From positions 186,001 through 250,000 of the forward strand of contig NZ_SNUR01000003.1 in assembly GCF_012027595.1 (NCBI RefSeq): a stretch of DNA of 64,000 nucleotides, given 5' to 3'. Every line of letters starts with the position of its first letter. Within the stretch, counting starts at the first letter, position 1. The notes beneath the pieces were generated by a model. The model saw only the letters and a list, made by a program, of their open reading frames with translations. It did not search any database and was not told the origin of the DNA. The translations under genes and the position numbers were made by a program. This document shows positions 8,208 to 17,534 of this stretch, piece by piece. The DNA comes from Thermococcus sp. Bubb.Bath. GTDB lineage: Archaea > Methanobacteriota_B > Thermococci > Thermococcales > Thermococcaceae.

Positions 8208-9023
8208 TTGATAGAGATAACCTTCCTCGGGAGCGGGGGCGGGCGATTCATCACAATAACGCAGTTCCGCTCCACGGGGGGATTCCACATAGCGGCGAGC
8301 AAGAACATCCATGTTGACCCAGGACCGGGAGCACTTATCAGGAGCTGGCGCTACAAGCTCGACCCGCGAAAGCTCGACGCGATATTCGTTTCCCACAGGC
8401 ACGTCGACCACTGCAACGACCTTGAGATAATGGTCGAGGCCATGACGGGGGGGGCACTGAAAAAGAGGGGCTCGCTGATAGCCTCAAAGAGTGTTGTCTA
8501 CGGCGACGAAAATCACACGCCGGCGATAAGCAAATACCACCTAGACGTTCTTGAGAGCGTTCACATCCCCGAACCGGGCAGTAAGATACCGGTTGGAGAG
8601 GAGGAGCTCCTGATAACCCCGTGCCAGCACTCGGATCCAACAACCATAGGATTCAAGATGAAGACCAAACTCGGTGATATATCATACATCCCAGACACGG
8701 CATATTTCGAGGACCTCATCCGCTGGCACGACGGGGCGAGGATTCTGATAGCGGCGATAACGCGGCCAAGGGACATGGGGATTCCGTACCACCTGAGCAC
8801 CGACGACGCCGTTGAGCTCCTGAAGGGTATGAAAAAGAAGCCCGAAGTTCTGGTGCTCAACCACATAGGGATGAAGATGCACTTCGCCAACCCGTACAAG
8901 GAGGCAAAGTACATAGAGACGGTGACCGGTGTGAAGACCTACGTCGCCAAAGAGGGCTTTAAGGTAATGGTGGACAAAAAGGAGATAGCGGTGAGAACGC
9001 TGAGACCCGCTAGGTTCGTCTGA
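8208..9023 (+). CDS. Metallo-beta-lactamase-fold hydrolase
   Basis: 271 residues, cytoplasmic. It carries the metal-binding motif SHRHVDH (His63, His65, Asp67, His68) and later conserved positions (TPCQHSDPTTIGF, YIPDTAYF, LNHIGMKMH), giving a two-metal MBL fold of the RNase Z/UlaG-like group. No nucleic-acid domain is fused, so the substrate is unknown. The TTG at 8208 is chosen because GGAGGTG stands 8 bases before it and the protein then begins with the usual first strand MIEITFLGSGGGRF. The last 14 bases overlap the 3' end of the convergent glmM. Confidence 0.83.
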   Translation: MIEITFLGSGGGRFITITQFRSTGGFHIAASKNIHVDPGPGALIRSWRYKLDPRKLDAIFVSHRHVDHCNDLEIMVEAMTGGALKKRGSLIASKSVVYGDENHTPAISKYHLDVLESVHIPEPGSKIPVGEEELLITPCQHSDPTTIGFKMKTKLGDISYIPDTAYFEDLIRWHDGARILIAAITRPRDMGIPYHLSTDDAVELLKGMKKKPEVLVLNHIGMKMHFANPYKEAKYIETVTGVKTYVAKEGFKVMVDKKEIAVRTLRPARFV

Positions 9024-10371
9024 CCTTTTTCATTTCCCCCACAATTTTCAAGACGGTTCTGAAGGCCATCTCAAACAGCTCGTCCCTCCTCCTCTCCGTC
9101 GGTCCCTCGACGACGACCCTTATCTTCGGTTCGGTTCCACTGGGTCTCACCAAAACCCAAGAGCCGTCCGTGAGGTTGAAGCGGAAACCTGAGATCGTGA
9201 GAATTTCCTTTATCTCGTTTTTCAGCTTCTCTTCAAGGATTTTCCCGGATCTCTTAATGACTTCCTCCTTAAGCTTGTCAGGGCACGGGACGTTCTTCTT
9301 TTTGAGGTAGTACGTTGGAATTTCCTTCACGAGCTCATTGAGGGGCCCTCTCTCGTCTATGAGCTTTATAAGCAGGCCCATCGTCACGAAGCTGTCAATC
9401 CAGGGGCCGAACTTCGGGTGAACGAACTTCCAGGGTTCTGCGGCGAAGATTGCGTTGTACTTCTTTATCCCATCGTGAGGCTGACCGAGCGGGACACGGT
9501 AAACCTTCCCCCCCTCTCCCTCGACGACGCTGTCTATCCTTGAGCCCGTGTTAATCGAGGTGACAACGACACCCCCGCCGTGCTCCTCAACGTAGAGCTT
9601 GGCGAAGAGCGCTATTAGAGTGTCCTCATCGACGTAGTTTCCCCTCTCATCGAAGACCGCTATCCTATCAGCATCCCCGTCCTGAGCTACCGCCAGATCA
9701 ACGCCCAGCTCCCTCACCAGCTTCCCAAGGTAGGCAATGTTCTCGTAGCGGGGCTCTGGCTTCCTGCCCGGAAAGTGACCATCAACGTGAGAGTTGACGC
9801 TGAAGACTTTAGCCCCCATCTCCCGGAGAAGGTACGGGGCAAGCACGCTGCCGCTCCCGTTGGCACCGTCGTAAAGCACTTTAAGGCTGGTTTCATGGTT
9901 CACGAAGTCGAGAACTGCATCTATGTAGTTGGGGATAACCTCCACGGTCTTGACGGGTTTTATCTCATCCCACCTGGCTCTCTTGAAGTCCCCGGAGGAA
10001 ACTACCTTCTCAAGCTCCCCCTCCTGCTCGACGTAGAACTCGGTTCCGTCACCGTTGAAGACCTTTATGCCGTTGTCCATTGGGGGATTATGGGAAGCGG
10101 TTATCATAACCCCCGCATTGGCAAGCTCCTTAGTGACCCACGCCAGGGTGGGAGTTGGTATTAGATCAGCATCGAGAACCTCCATTCCGGTACTCAGAAG
10201 GCCGGATATTATGGCGCTTTTCAGCATAACGCTCGAAGTCCTGCCGTCCCTCGCGACGAGGGCCTTTCCGCTTCTGTAGGTTCCGATTGCCATGCCCACT
10301 TTCATGGCCAGCTCGGGGGTGACCTTTTCCCAGAGGGTGCCGCGAATGCCCGCGGTTCCGAAGAGCTTCAT
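9010..10371 (-). CDS. glmM: Phosphoglucosamine mutase / phosphohexomutase
   Basis: 453 residues, the usual length of archaeal alpha-D-phosphohexomutases. It has all four domain signatures: the N-terminal GTAGIRG, the phosphoserine loop TASHNPPMDNG (Ser93), the metal loop DGDADR, and the C-terminal phosphate-binding RPSGTEPKIR. It interconverts 6-phospho and 1-phospho sugars. Glucosamine, glucose and mannose phosphates are all possible, so glmM is a family-level name. A GGTGGTGGT ribosome binding site precedes the ATG. It lies downstream of malK and UPF0146 on the same strand. Sugar-1-phosphate supply for nucleotide sugars is the likely role. Confidence 0.82.
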   Translation of the reverse strand: MKLFGTAGIRGTLWEKVTPELAMKVGMAIGTYRSGKALVARDGRTSSVMLKSAIISGLLSTGMEVLDADLIPTPTLAWVTKELANAGVMITASHNPPMDNGIKVFNGDGTEFYVEQEGELEKVVSSGDFKRARWDEIKPVKTVEVIPNYIDAVLDFVNHETSLKVLYDGANGSGSVLAPYLLREMGAKVFSVNSHVDGHFPGRKPEPRYENIAYLGKLVRELGVDLAVAQDGDADRIAVFDERGNYVDEDTLIALFAKLYVEEHGGGVVVTSINTGSRIDSVVEGEGGKVYRVPLGQPHDGIKKYNAIFAAEPWKFVHPKFGPWIDSFVTMGLLIKLIDERGPLNELVKEIPTYYLKKKNVPCPDKLKEEVIKRSGKILEEKLKNEIKEILTISGFRFNLTDGSWVLVRPSGTEPKIRVVVEGPTERRRDELFEMAFRTVLKIVGEMKKVRRT

Positions 10372-10400
10372 ACCACCACCATAGGGAGTTGAGCGGTCCC

Positions 10401-10802
10401 TTAAATACCTTTAGCGTATACCGGCAGTCCTCTGTAGTTCACGAGCTTCATCCCCCGCGGCATGGTGTCGCCGGCCAGCGGCAGAATGAAAAGGGGTAGT
10501 TTGAGCCTGTCACTTAAGGAGATGATTGGCACTAATATCTCAGGTGTAGGCCTAACCGCGTAGAGCGCAACGGCGCCCCTATAAAGTTCCCGCCTCGGGT
10601 TGAAGATGTCATCCTGGAATGCATCTATTCCCGCTCTTATGGCGGCTCTGACGGATTCCTCGTTCCAGTCCACGGCGAGCACGTCAAAACCGAGCTCCTT
10701 CAGTCTAAGGGCGACCTTGAACTGGAAGCCGATTCCAAGCTCAACTATTTTTCCCTTTGGAACTTTACTGGATATGAAGTCCGCGAAGTCCTCAACAGGC
10801 AT
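10401..10802 (-). CDS. UPF0146 family protein
   Basis: 133 residues with a small Rossmann-like fold. The N-terminal KIVELGIGFQFKVALRLKELG resembles a degenerate SAM motif I, and is followed by DVLAVDWNEESV and ALYAVRPTPEI. This is the UPF0146 signature. Family members are archaeal and uncharacterised; methyltransferase activity is only a guess from the fold. A TATA-like CTTTTTAAGC lies about 25 bases before the ATG, at the very end of malK, so a leaderless transcript separate from the maltodextrin operon is possible. It sits 29 bases upstream of glmM. Confidence 0.78.
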   Translation of the reverse strand: MPVEDFADFISSKVPKGKIVELGIGFQFKVALRLKELGFDVLAVDWNEESVRAAIRAGIDAFQDDIFNPRRELYRGAVALYAVRPTPEILVPIISLSDRLKLPLFILPLAGDTMPRGMKLVNYRGLPVYAKGI

Positions 10803-10834
10803 GTGAAAAAAATAGTAAGGGGGCTTAAAAAGCT

Positions 10835-11953
10835 TCAGAAGATTGCCTTTCCGGTTCCCTTGTCGAAGACGTGAACCTTCTTCATGTCGAAGACGACATC
10901 CACCTCCTGCCCCTCCTGAACCCTCGACTCCGCAGGGAACTTGCCAGTGAAGGTTATACCCCCCACGCTCAGGTGCACGACCTTCTCCCCACCGAGGTTC
11001 TCGACAATCTCCACCATCGCCATGACCATGTTCTCCCCCGGAACCTTCACCTGGGCGAAGAGGGCGTCATAAACGTCCTCCGGCCTAATGCCAAAGATGA
11101 CTTCCCTGCCGACGAGGTTCTTCTCTTGAAGGACTTCAAACTGGTCCGGCAGGAATTTAAGCTTGAACTCCCCGAAGTCGGCAAAACCATCCTCCGTAAC
11201 GGTCGCATCCATGAAATTCATGGGCGGTGAGCCTATGAAGCCAGCAACGAAAGTGTTCGCAGGCTTATCATAAACCTCGTTTGGCGTGCCAACCTGCTGG
11301 AGCTCACCGTAGTTAATAACCGCAATCCTGTCACCCATCGTCATGGCCTCAACCTGGTCATGGGTGACGTAAATGGTCGTAACCCCAAGCTGTCTCTGGA
11401 GCTTCCTCAGCTCGGCGCGCATTTTAACCCTGAGTTTGGCGTCGAGGTTTGAGAGCGGCTCGTCCATGAGGAAGACCTGGGGTTTTCTCACAATAGCCCT
11501 ACCAAGGGCCACACGCTGCCTCTGGCCACCGGAGAGTTCCCGGGGCTTTCTTTTCAGGAGTTCGCTGAGGCCGAGCATTTCCGCGACTTCCCTCACGCGC
11601 TTGTCAATTTCATCCTTTGGAACCTTCCTGAGCTTAAGTGGGAAGGCTATGTTGTCGTAGACAGTCATATGGGGATAGAGAGCGTAGCTCTGGAAGACCA
11701 TTGCAATGTCCCTATCCTTGGGCGGGACGAAGACACCGTTCTCCGGATCAGCGACGAGGGTCTCCCCAACGTATATTTGGCCCTTAGTTGGTTCTTCTAA
11801 TCCTGCTATCATTCTCAGTGTTGTCGTCTTTCCGCAGCCACTCGGCCCGAGGAGTATCATAAATTTCCCGTCCTTTATGTGGAGGTTCATGTCCTTAACC
11901 GCAGCTACCTCGCCAAACTTCTTCCACACGCTAATGAGTTTAACCTCAGCCAT
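10835..11953 (-). CDS. malK: Maltodextrin ABC transporter ATP-binding subunit MalK
   Basis: 372 residues, exactly the length of T. litoralis MalK. An N-terminal ABC domain contains Walker A GPSGCGKTT, the Q-loop, the signature LSGGQRQR, Walker B VFLMDEP and the switch His (TIYVTHDQ). It is followed by a C-terminal OB/TOBE regulatory domain ('GREVIFGIRPEDVYDAL'). It hydrolyses ATP on the inner membrane face to drive sugar import through the MalF/MalG-type permeases encoded upstream. It is the last gene of the binding-protein, permease, permease, amylopullulanase, malK run, 40 bases after the amylopullulanase stop. GGGGGTG precedes the ATG. Confidence 0.93.
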   Translation of the reverse strand: MAEVKLISVWKKFGEVAAVKDMNLHIKDGKFMILLGPSGCGKTTTLRMIAGLEEPTKGQIYVGETLVADPENGVFVPPKDRDIAMVFQSYALYPHMTVYDNIAFPLKLRKVPKDEIDKRVREVAEMLGLSELLKRKPRELSGGQRQRVALGRAIVRKPQVFLMDEPLSNLDAKLRVKMRAELRKLQRQLGVTTIYVTHDQVEAMTMGDRIAVINYGELQQVGTPNEVYDKPANTFVAGFIGSPPMNFMDATVTEDGFADFGEFKLKFLPDQFEVLQEKNLVGREVIFGIRPEDVYDALFAQVKVPGENMVMAMVEIVENLGGEKVVHLSVGGITFTGKFPAESRVQEGQEVDVVFDMKKVHVFDKGTGKAIF

Positions 11954-11993
11954 TAAAACACCCCCAAATTTAAAATGAAGAGGGCTTACGCCC

Positions 11994-14900
11994 TCACCTC
12001 TTCCTTCTGAGTAGGAGCGGCACTATCGCGAGCCCAAGTATGGCTGCGGGACCGCAGATGTGGTGTCCTCCTTTGCTGCTGCTTGAGGTGGTCGTGGTTG
12101 TTGTGGTTGTAGTCGGCTGGGAGGAGCTGGTGGTAGTAGTTGTGGTGGTTGGTCCGCTGCCGCTTCCACCACTTCCGGGTGATGTAGTAGTGGTCGTGGT
12201 AGTTGTTGTGGTAGTAGTTGTAGTAGTCGTCGAGGTCGTTGAAGTGGTTGAAGTAGTGGTGCTGCCCGTTGAGGTCGTTGATGTCGTGCTCGTGGTGGTT
12301 CCTCCGCCAGTGCCCTTGATGAGGGGTATCATGAGAACCGTAGCCCTGTGACCGTTCTTCGCGTCATATGAGCTAAGCTGTTGTTCTTGGGTAGGCTTGA
12401 ATCCAGGTGGAACTAGTTCGTCAATGACTCTCGGCTGGACACCGGCAATGATGGCGTCAGTATCTCCACCTCCAAGTTTCCACTGTGACGCGTTAACTGC
12501 AACATCACGCCATTTATCCGGACCGTAGCCATCCTGTGAGCCAACTAGCACAGCTCCCCATAGCCCGTATGTCGTGTTTATCTGAATATACTCCTTCGGA
12601 ACCTTGACAATGATGGCATTCTCAGTTGGATCTGCCGAAATCTTCATCTCGCCCTTTATTACCGTGCCGTTTGGAAGAACGATTAGGTTACCGTAGTCCC
12701 AGCCGGCGATCCTGAGTGCGACGTCCCAGGGGTGATTGGGGTCGAGGTTAACGTTGCTTCCAGGTCCGTCTGGATATATCTTTATCGCTGAGGTATTGCC
12801 TCCCTTCTTAAAGTCAAAGTAGGCCTCGATTATCTGCAGGCTGAAACCGTTGGGTCCATTCCACGGGTTGCCTCCAAGGTTCCTGAAATAGAATTCCAGT
12901 GTCCAGTACTGTTTGCCTTCTCTCATCACGAACTTTGTCAGGTCGAAGACTCCGGGTTTAAATACCGGGTCAGTTGGGTACGTGTAGTTTCCTGGACCAT
13001 GATCGTCCCCCACCGGATCATTAACGACTATCGCGGGTGGAATCATGGGTATCATGTCAACCGTGGCTAGTTCGCTCTTGTTTGCATTGTACGAGCTGAG
13101 CTGCTGTTCCTGAGTTGGTGTGAATCCAGGCGGAACCAAAAGATCCATAACCCTCGGGGCGACTCCAGCAATTATTGCGTTTGGATCTCCCCCACCGATC
13201 CTCCACTGCTCGGCCTTGACTGCAACATCACGCCAGTGATCTATTCCGTAACCGTCCTGAGAGCCAACAAGAACGGCCCCGTATAGGCCGTAGCTCATGT
13301 TAAGCTTCATATACTTCCTTGGCATCGTCACTATAATGGCGTTCTTCGTGGGGTCAACTGAAACGTTGAGGGCGTTCTGTATCTTTGTTCCATTGGGCAG
13401 TACTATGTAGTCAGCCCACCCCTGAACTCTTATTGCTACGTCCCAGGGGTGATTGGGGTCGAGTTTGACGTTTGATCCTGGCCCGTTTTGGTATATCTTT
13501 ATCGCTGAGGTATTGCCTCCCTTCTTGAAGTCAAAGTAGGCCTCAATCATCTGCAGGCTGAAACCGTTGGGTCCATTCCACGGGTTGCCTCCAAGGTTCC
13601 TGAAATAGAAGATCATGACATAGTCGTTCTCCTGCTGGATGAGTTGGAACCTAGTGAGGTCAAATACTCCGGGTTTAAACACCTTGTCAGTTGGATAAGT
13701 GTAGTTCCCAGGCCCATGATCATCACCGACCGGGTCTTTGATGTCGACGAGAACCACTCCTTTAACCTGCTTTGGCAGTTTCAGTTCCACGGGTGTTGTT
13801 ATAACGGAGAGGTTGCCGTTGTGGAGTGTTGAGGCCGCGAAGTAAACGTCGGTTGGGTTCTCAAGGTACTTGAAGGGCACGGTGACCTCTATCCCGTCGC
13901 CAGTCTTCGTGGCGTTCAGCCTGGCAACCTCTTTGTAGGTGTTGTAGCCGGTGGCGTTGTAGATCGTCACCGTCCCGTTTGCATAGCTCACGTGCGTAGT
14001 TATCATGAGGCCGACACTCTGGGCGCTGTACGGGAACGTCGTGTATGTAAGCTCCTTCGGAATCGGCTGTCCCACCGTGAACGTGTTTCCTATGAACCTG
14101 TCGGGGTTCCACAGGCTTATCTCGAAGTTTGAAACGTTCCCGTTCACGATAAAGTGGAAGCCCTTGCTGTCGAAGTAAACACTCACGTTCTCAGCGTAGG
14201 GGCTGAGGCTGGGGTATGTAATTTTCTTTCCTGCTGTCAGTCCGACGGTATCCCTCACAACGTAGGGTTCACCATCCGGGAAGTAGTTACCGTAGAGGTA
14301 GCTCGGTGGGTTTACCCCCGCAAGTCTGTATATCTCGTAGAGGTTGTCCTTGAAGAGCCTTCCGAACCCTTGGTCAAAGCCGCTGTTCTCATCCTTTCCG
14401 TACCACCAGAACCAGTCACTGCCCTCGGCACGCATGAGGTACTCGAACGCTCTGTTCCATTCCGAGGCGGACATGTTGGACTTGTGCTCGAAGAGGGTTT
14501 TTCTGGCTAGGTACAGCCAGTACCAGCCCATATTTTCCTGCCTTTCACCGATCCATATGGAGAGCGTTCCATCCACCCAGCTTGACTCAGGCCAGAGGTG
14601 CTCGCCTTTGACGCCTGCAAGTTTGTAGAGTTCGCTGAGGCTCGTGGCCTTCTCAAGGGCATTGACATGGTCCTTGAGATCGAGGTAGGTCATCATTCTG
14701 GGTTTCAGTACGTTGGCCTTGCTACCGTACATCTGGATGTACTCATCGGGGGTCACCGTCCTTATCAACCCGGCACTCTGGAGCTGCTCAAGCTTCTTGT
14801 ACAGAAGGTTCAGGAACATATCCCCTTCGTAGGGGTAGTTTTCCCACGGGTTCTCTCCGTCGAGGGCAATGACATAAACTAAACTGCCGTCGTAGTTCTG

Positions 14901-16133
14901 TTTCTGTACTTCGAGGAGCTGGTTTACAAAATCGTTGACGGCTTGATATTGGTTCATACCTGCGTAGTTAAAGCCAATGCGATCGCTCAGCTCGTGATCC
15001 CTTGGGAATATGTATATCTTGGTGCCATTGAAGTCCGCCACCCACGGTCTGAAGTAGTTGGTAACGTTGTCCTTTATCCCCATCTCACCGAGCACTTTCT
15101 GATCGCTTATCACCCACTCCCAGCCGTTCTCTGCCAGGAGCTTGAGGGTTTCATCGTTCAGGGTGCATTCCGCTTCCCATCCACCGTTGGGTAGGGCTGT
15201 TCCGTTTCCGAGGTATTCCTTGTACAGCTGCTCTCCTTTCTTTATCTGGGACACGAAATCGCTCTCCCATCCGAAGTCGTTGAGTATTGGCCCTATTGGG
15301 TGTGCGTACGGGACGAACGTTATAGCATCCGGACGGTTTCCTCCGAGGTACTTGTTTATGTCCCTATAGTACGAGAAGGTGTGGTTTATGAGATACATCT
15401 GTGCATCCAGCACCGTTTTCAGATCCTCCCTCGTGTACCCTCCCGTGTTGACCTTTTTGTAAAGAGCATCGAGGGCGCTGTTGTTTACTATGTAGTCGTG
15501 GGGCAGCCAGGCGAGGTTGAAGAGGACTGCAAGGTCCAAATAGTCCTGAGAGCTTAGATTTGATGTTATTTTGACCTCCTGCTCGTTTAGAGGAAGGTTG
15601 CTGTACTTCTTGAAGAGGGAGTTCCTCTCGTTCAGTATCTGCGTATACCTCTGCCAGAATGTCCTGACTGGATTGCCATCCTTATCTGCCATAGGCTCGC
15701 CGTTCCAGGGGATAGTGTTGTCAAAGAATCCACCCGGAACCTGAAGCATTATCCACTTCTCGTGGGTTGTTAACGGTGCGCCATTGGCCAGTTTCCAGCT
15801 TATGCTTTCCCTAACGTCCATCGAACCGTTCATGTACATGACCATCTGCTGGATGAGCGATCCAGAGAGGTCTATTGTTACATGAACGTCAGGGTACTTC
15901 GAGAGTATCTCGGCCATCCTCCAGTAGTCCCTTGCAGCATGGAGTCTAACCCATGGAAGTACAAACTGCTTGGATATCGGGTCGTAGTAGAACGGCTGGT
16001 GCATGTGCCATACTATCACAACGTTCAGGGGTTTCGGCTCGTCGTTGGCCCTGGCGAACCCAACGTTGAACACACTAAAGGCCATGAGGCCAACGATGAG
16101 GACGCCCATTGCAGCCTTCATCCAGTTTTTCAA
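11994..16133 (-). CDS. apu: Extracellular GH57 amylopullulanase with CGP-CTERM anchor
   Basis: About 1379 residues. The signal peptide is followed by a GH57 catalytic domain beginning NVVIVWHMHQPFYYDP. The expected nucleophile is Glu322 in GGWEAEC and the acid/base is Asp425 in ALDGENP, spaced 103 residues as in known enzymes. A long middle region with beta-sandwich modules follows. Then come two tandem copies of a DPVGDDHGPGNYTYPTD module, a Ser/Thr-rich spacer, and a CGP-CTERM tail (CGPAAILG, hydrophobic stretch, RRKR) for membrane anchoring. It cleaves alpha-1,4 and alpha-1,6 bonds in starch and pullulan outside the cell, making maltodextrins for the adjacent transporter. The TTG at 16133 follows GGAGGTG; an upstream TTG at 16151 is also possible. 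Confidence 0.93.
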   Translation of the reverse strand: MKNWMKAAMGVLIVGLMAFSVFNVGFARANDEPKPLNVVIVWHMHQPFYYDPISKQFVLPWVRLHAARDYWRMAEILSKYPDVHVTIDLSGSLIQQMVMYMNGSMDVRESISWKLANGAPLTTHEKWIMLQVPGGFFDNTIPWNGEPMADKDGNPVRTFWQRYTQILNERNSLFKKYSNLPLNEQEVKITSNLSSQDYLDLAVLFNLAWLPHDYIVNNSALDALYKKVNTGGYTREDLKTVLDAQMYLINHTFSYYRDINKYLGGNRPDAITFVPYAHPIGPILNDFGWESDFVSQIKKGEQLYKEYLGNGTALPNGGWEAECTLNDETLKLLAENGWEWVISDQKVLGEMGIKDNVTNYFRPWVADFNGTKIYIFPRDHELSDRIGFNYAGMNQYQAVNDFVNQLLEVQKQNYDGSLVYVIALDGENPWENYPYEGDMFLNLLYKKLEQLQSAGLIRTVTPDEYIQMYGSKANVLKPRMMTYLDLKDHVNALEKATSLSELYKLAGVKGEHLWPESSWVDGTLSIWIGERQENMGWYWLYLARKTLFEHKSNMSASEWNRAFEYLMRAEGSDWFWWYGKDENSGFDQGFGRLFKDNLYEIYRLAGVNPPSYLYGNYFPDGEPYVVRDTVGLTAGKKITYPSLSPYAENVSVYFDSKGFHFIVNGNVSNFEISLWNPDRFIGNTFTVGQPIPKELTYTTFPYSAQSVGLMITTHVSYANGTVTIYNATGYNTYKEVARLNATKTGDGIEVTVPFKYLENPTDVYFAASTLHNGNLSVITTPVELKLPKQVKGVVLVDIKDPVGDDHGPGNYTYPTDKVFKPGVFDLTRFQLIQQENDYVMIFYFRNLGGNPWNGPNGFSLQMIEAYFDFKKGGNTSAIKIYQNGPGSNVKLDPNHPWDVAIRVQGWADYIVLPNGTKIQNALNVSVDPTKNAIIVTMPRKYMKLNMSYGLYGAVLVGSQDGYGIDHWRDVAVKAEQWRIGGGDPNAIIAGVAPRVMDLLVPPGFTPTQEQQLSSYNANKSELATVDMIPMIPPAIVVNDPVGDDHGPGNYTYPTDPVFKPGVFDLTKFVMREGKQYWTLEFYFRNLGGNPWNGPNGFSLQIIEAYFDFKKGGNTSAIKIYPDGPGSNVNLDPNHPWDVALRIAGWDYGNLIVLPNGTVIKGEMKISADPTENAIIVKVPKEYIQINTTYGLWGAVLVGSQDGYGPDKWRDVAVNASQWKLGGGDTDAIIAGVQPRVIDELVPPGFKPTQEQQLSSYDAKNGHRATVLMIPLIKGTGGGTTTSTTSTTSTGSTTTSTTSTTSTTTTTTTTTTTTTTTTSPGSGGSGSGPTTTTTTTSSSQPTTTTTTTTTSSSSKGGHHICGPAAILGLAIVPLLLRRKR
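12340..13735 (-). repeat. apu: Tandem duplicated module inside amylopullulanase
   Basis: Two copies of about 680 bases (roughly 13735-13056 and 13019-12340) encode near-identical modules. Each begins DPVGDDHGPGNYTYPTD and ends GFTPTQEQQLSSY or GFKPTQEQQLSSY. Long stretches, such as those encoding FYFRNLGGNPWNGPNGFSLQ and FKKGGNTSAIKIY, are almost unchanged at DNA level, so the duplication is recent or is kept alike by gene conversion. Such modules are thought to be carbohydrate-binding or spacer domains. Confidence 0.85.
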
Positions 16134-16187
16134 ACTCAACACCTCCAACACCTAATATTGTTAATCATGGAAGGAATAAAAGAAAGC

Positions 16188-17534
16188 TCACTCCTTGAGA
16201 CCTCCAACGGTCAGTCCGCTCCTGATGTAGTTCTGGGCGAGCAGGAACAGTATGAACACTGGAAGGGTGAAGAGAAGTGCCGCCGCCGAGAACTGGTTCC
16301 ACGAGACGTTTCTGAGGTCATTGAGCATGCTGTATAACCAGACAGTAAGCGGGTAGTTGGACGAGTTGAGGAGCAGGTTGGCTATGATAAGCTCCGTCCA
16401 GCCTCCGATGAAGGCGAAGATGGACACTGTGGCTATTCCAGGAAGGGCCATTGGCAGGAGGACGTGCCATATGATCTGCAGGTAGCCTGCCCCGTCAACC
16501 AGTGCCGCCTCGTCGAAGTCAGTGCTTATTGAGTCGAGGTAACTCTTAAGGAGCCACGTGTTGAACGGGACTCCCCCCGCGGCGTAGATGAACGGTAGAA
16601 CGTAGATATTGTTCGTTAGGTGGAGCTTCACAAGCATACCGTAGAGGGCCACCAGTCCAGCTATTCCGAGACCTCCAGCGACCTGCGTGAACATGAGGTA
16701 GAAGTAGAGCACGTGCTCCCTTCCGAAGAACTTGAGCCTGGAGAACGCGTAGGCCGCCGGGACGACGAAGAGCAGCGTCAGTATGACAGTCAGGGTGGCT
16801 ATGATGAGGCTTCTCTTGAGGTAGCCGAAGAAGCCGCCGCCGGCGTGGTTCACTATCAGGAGGAAGAAGTCCTGGGTGGTGAAGGTTCCCTTTCCGATGT
16901 CCATCCTGACCCTACCGGGAAGCTTGAAGGAGTCAACGTTGGTGGCAACGTACGTGTTGTTTCCGACCTTCTGGAAGTTCTGGAGGTGAAGTCCTGCTGT
17001 TCCAGAGCCTTCAACGGTGATGGTAACCTTCTCGGCACTCAGGTATGCTCCGAAAACTCCCATGTTGGAGTTTATCTCCTCGGCTTTCATTGAAGCACTC
17101 TTTCCTCTAACGTAAACAACCTGTCCGTTCTTATTGGTCTTGTTGCCGCCCTCAACGTTCAAGTCACTCACGTATTTAAGGTTGAACTGAGTCTGTATGA
17201 GAGAATTACCCCAGACGTTCCCGTTCTTGAACTCTATTGTGAACCCGTTGCCGAAGAGCTTGCCCTGGGAGGAGGACACATTGAATTCCTTGGACATTAC
17301 CGTGACCTCATTATGCCCTATGAGTATCTCCCTGTAGTTGTCGAGTGTGGCATGGTGTGGAACGAGCTCTATTGATGATGACGCCAGAGTTCCCACGGGC
17401 TTCAGAGAGACTAAGAACATGTAGTAAACCGGGAAAAGTATGAGTCCCATAACGAGGAGCGCCAAGAGAGTAACTGCGACACTCTTCCAGATGTCATGTT
17501 TGCTCTTTGCCGAGAGATGAACCTTCCACTCCAT
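16188..17534 (-). CDS. malG: Maltodextrin ABC transporter permease (MalG-like)
   Basis: 448 residues, much longer than a usual MalG (about 280-300). TM1 (about 18-40) is followed by a roughly 200-residue polar extracellular insert rich in Asn, Gly, Lys and Thr. Five further membrane segments follow. The EAA loop EAALVDGAGYLQIIWHVLLPMALPG contacts MalK. The big loop between TM1 and TM2 is reminiscent of the P2 loop of MalF-type subunits and probably meets the binding protein. The ATG overlaps the malF stop (TGATG), so translation is coupled. It forms the channel with the MalF-like subunit. The last residues (SGLTVGGLKE) are typical of MalG C-termini. Confidence 0.9.
   Translation of the reverse strand: MEWKVHLSAKSKHDIWKSVAVTLLALLVMGLILFPVYYMFLVSLKPVGTLASSSIELVPHHATLDNYREILIGHNEVTVMSKEFNVSSSQGKLFGNGFTIEFKNGNVWGNSLIQTQFNLKYVSDLNVEGGNKTNKNGQVVYVRGKSASMKAEEINSNMGVFGAYLSAEKVTITVEGSGTAGLHLQNFQKVGNNTYVATNVDSFKLPGRVRMDIGKGTFTTQDFFLLIVNHAGGGFFGYLKRSLIIATLTVILTLLFVVPAAYAFSRLKFFGREHVLYFYLMFTQVAGGLGIAGLVALYGMLVKLHLTNNIYVLPFIYAAGGVPFNTWLLKSYLDSISTDFDEAALVDGAGYLQIIWHVLLPMALPGIATVSIFAFIGGWTELIIANLLLNSSNYPLTVWLYSMLNDLRNVSWNQFSAAALLFTLPVFILFLLAQNYIRSGLTVGGLKE

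Noticed and set aside
12040-12351. Open frame encoding long runs of valine, opposite the amylopullulanase
   Set aside because: It is the antisense of the Thr-codon-rich spacer; the same artefact appears opposite the binding protein (19636-19941) and the winged-helix protein (49525-49734).
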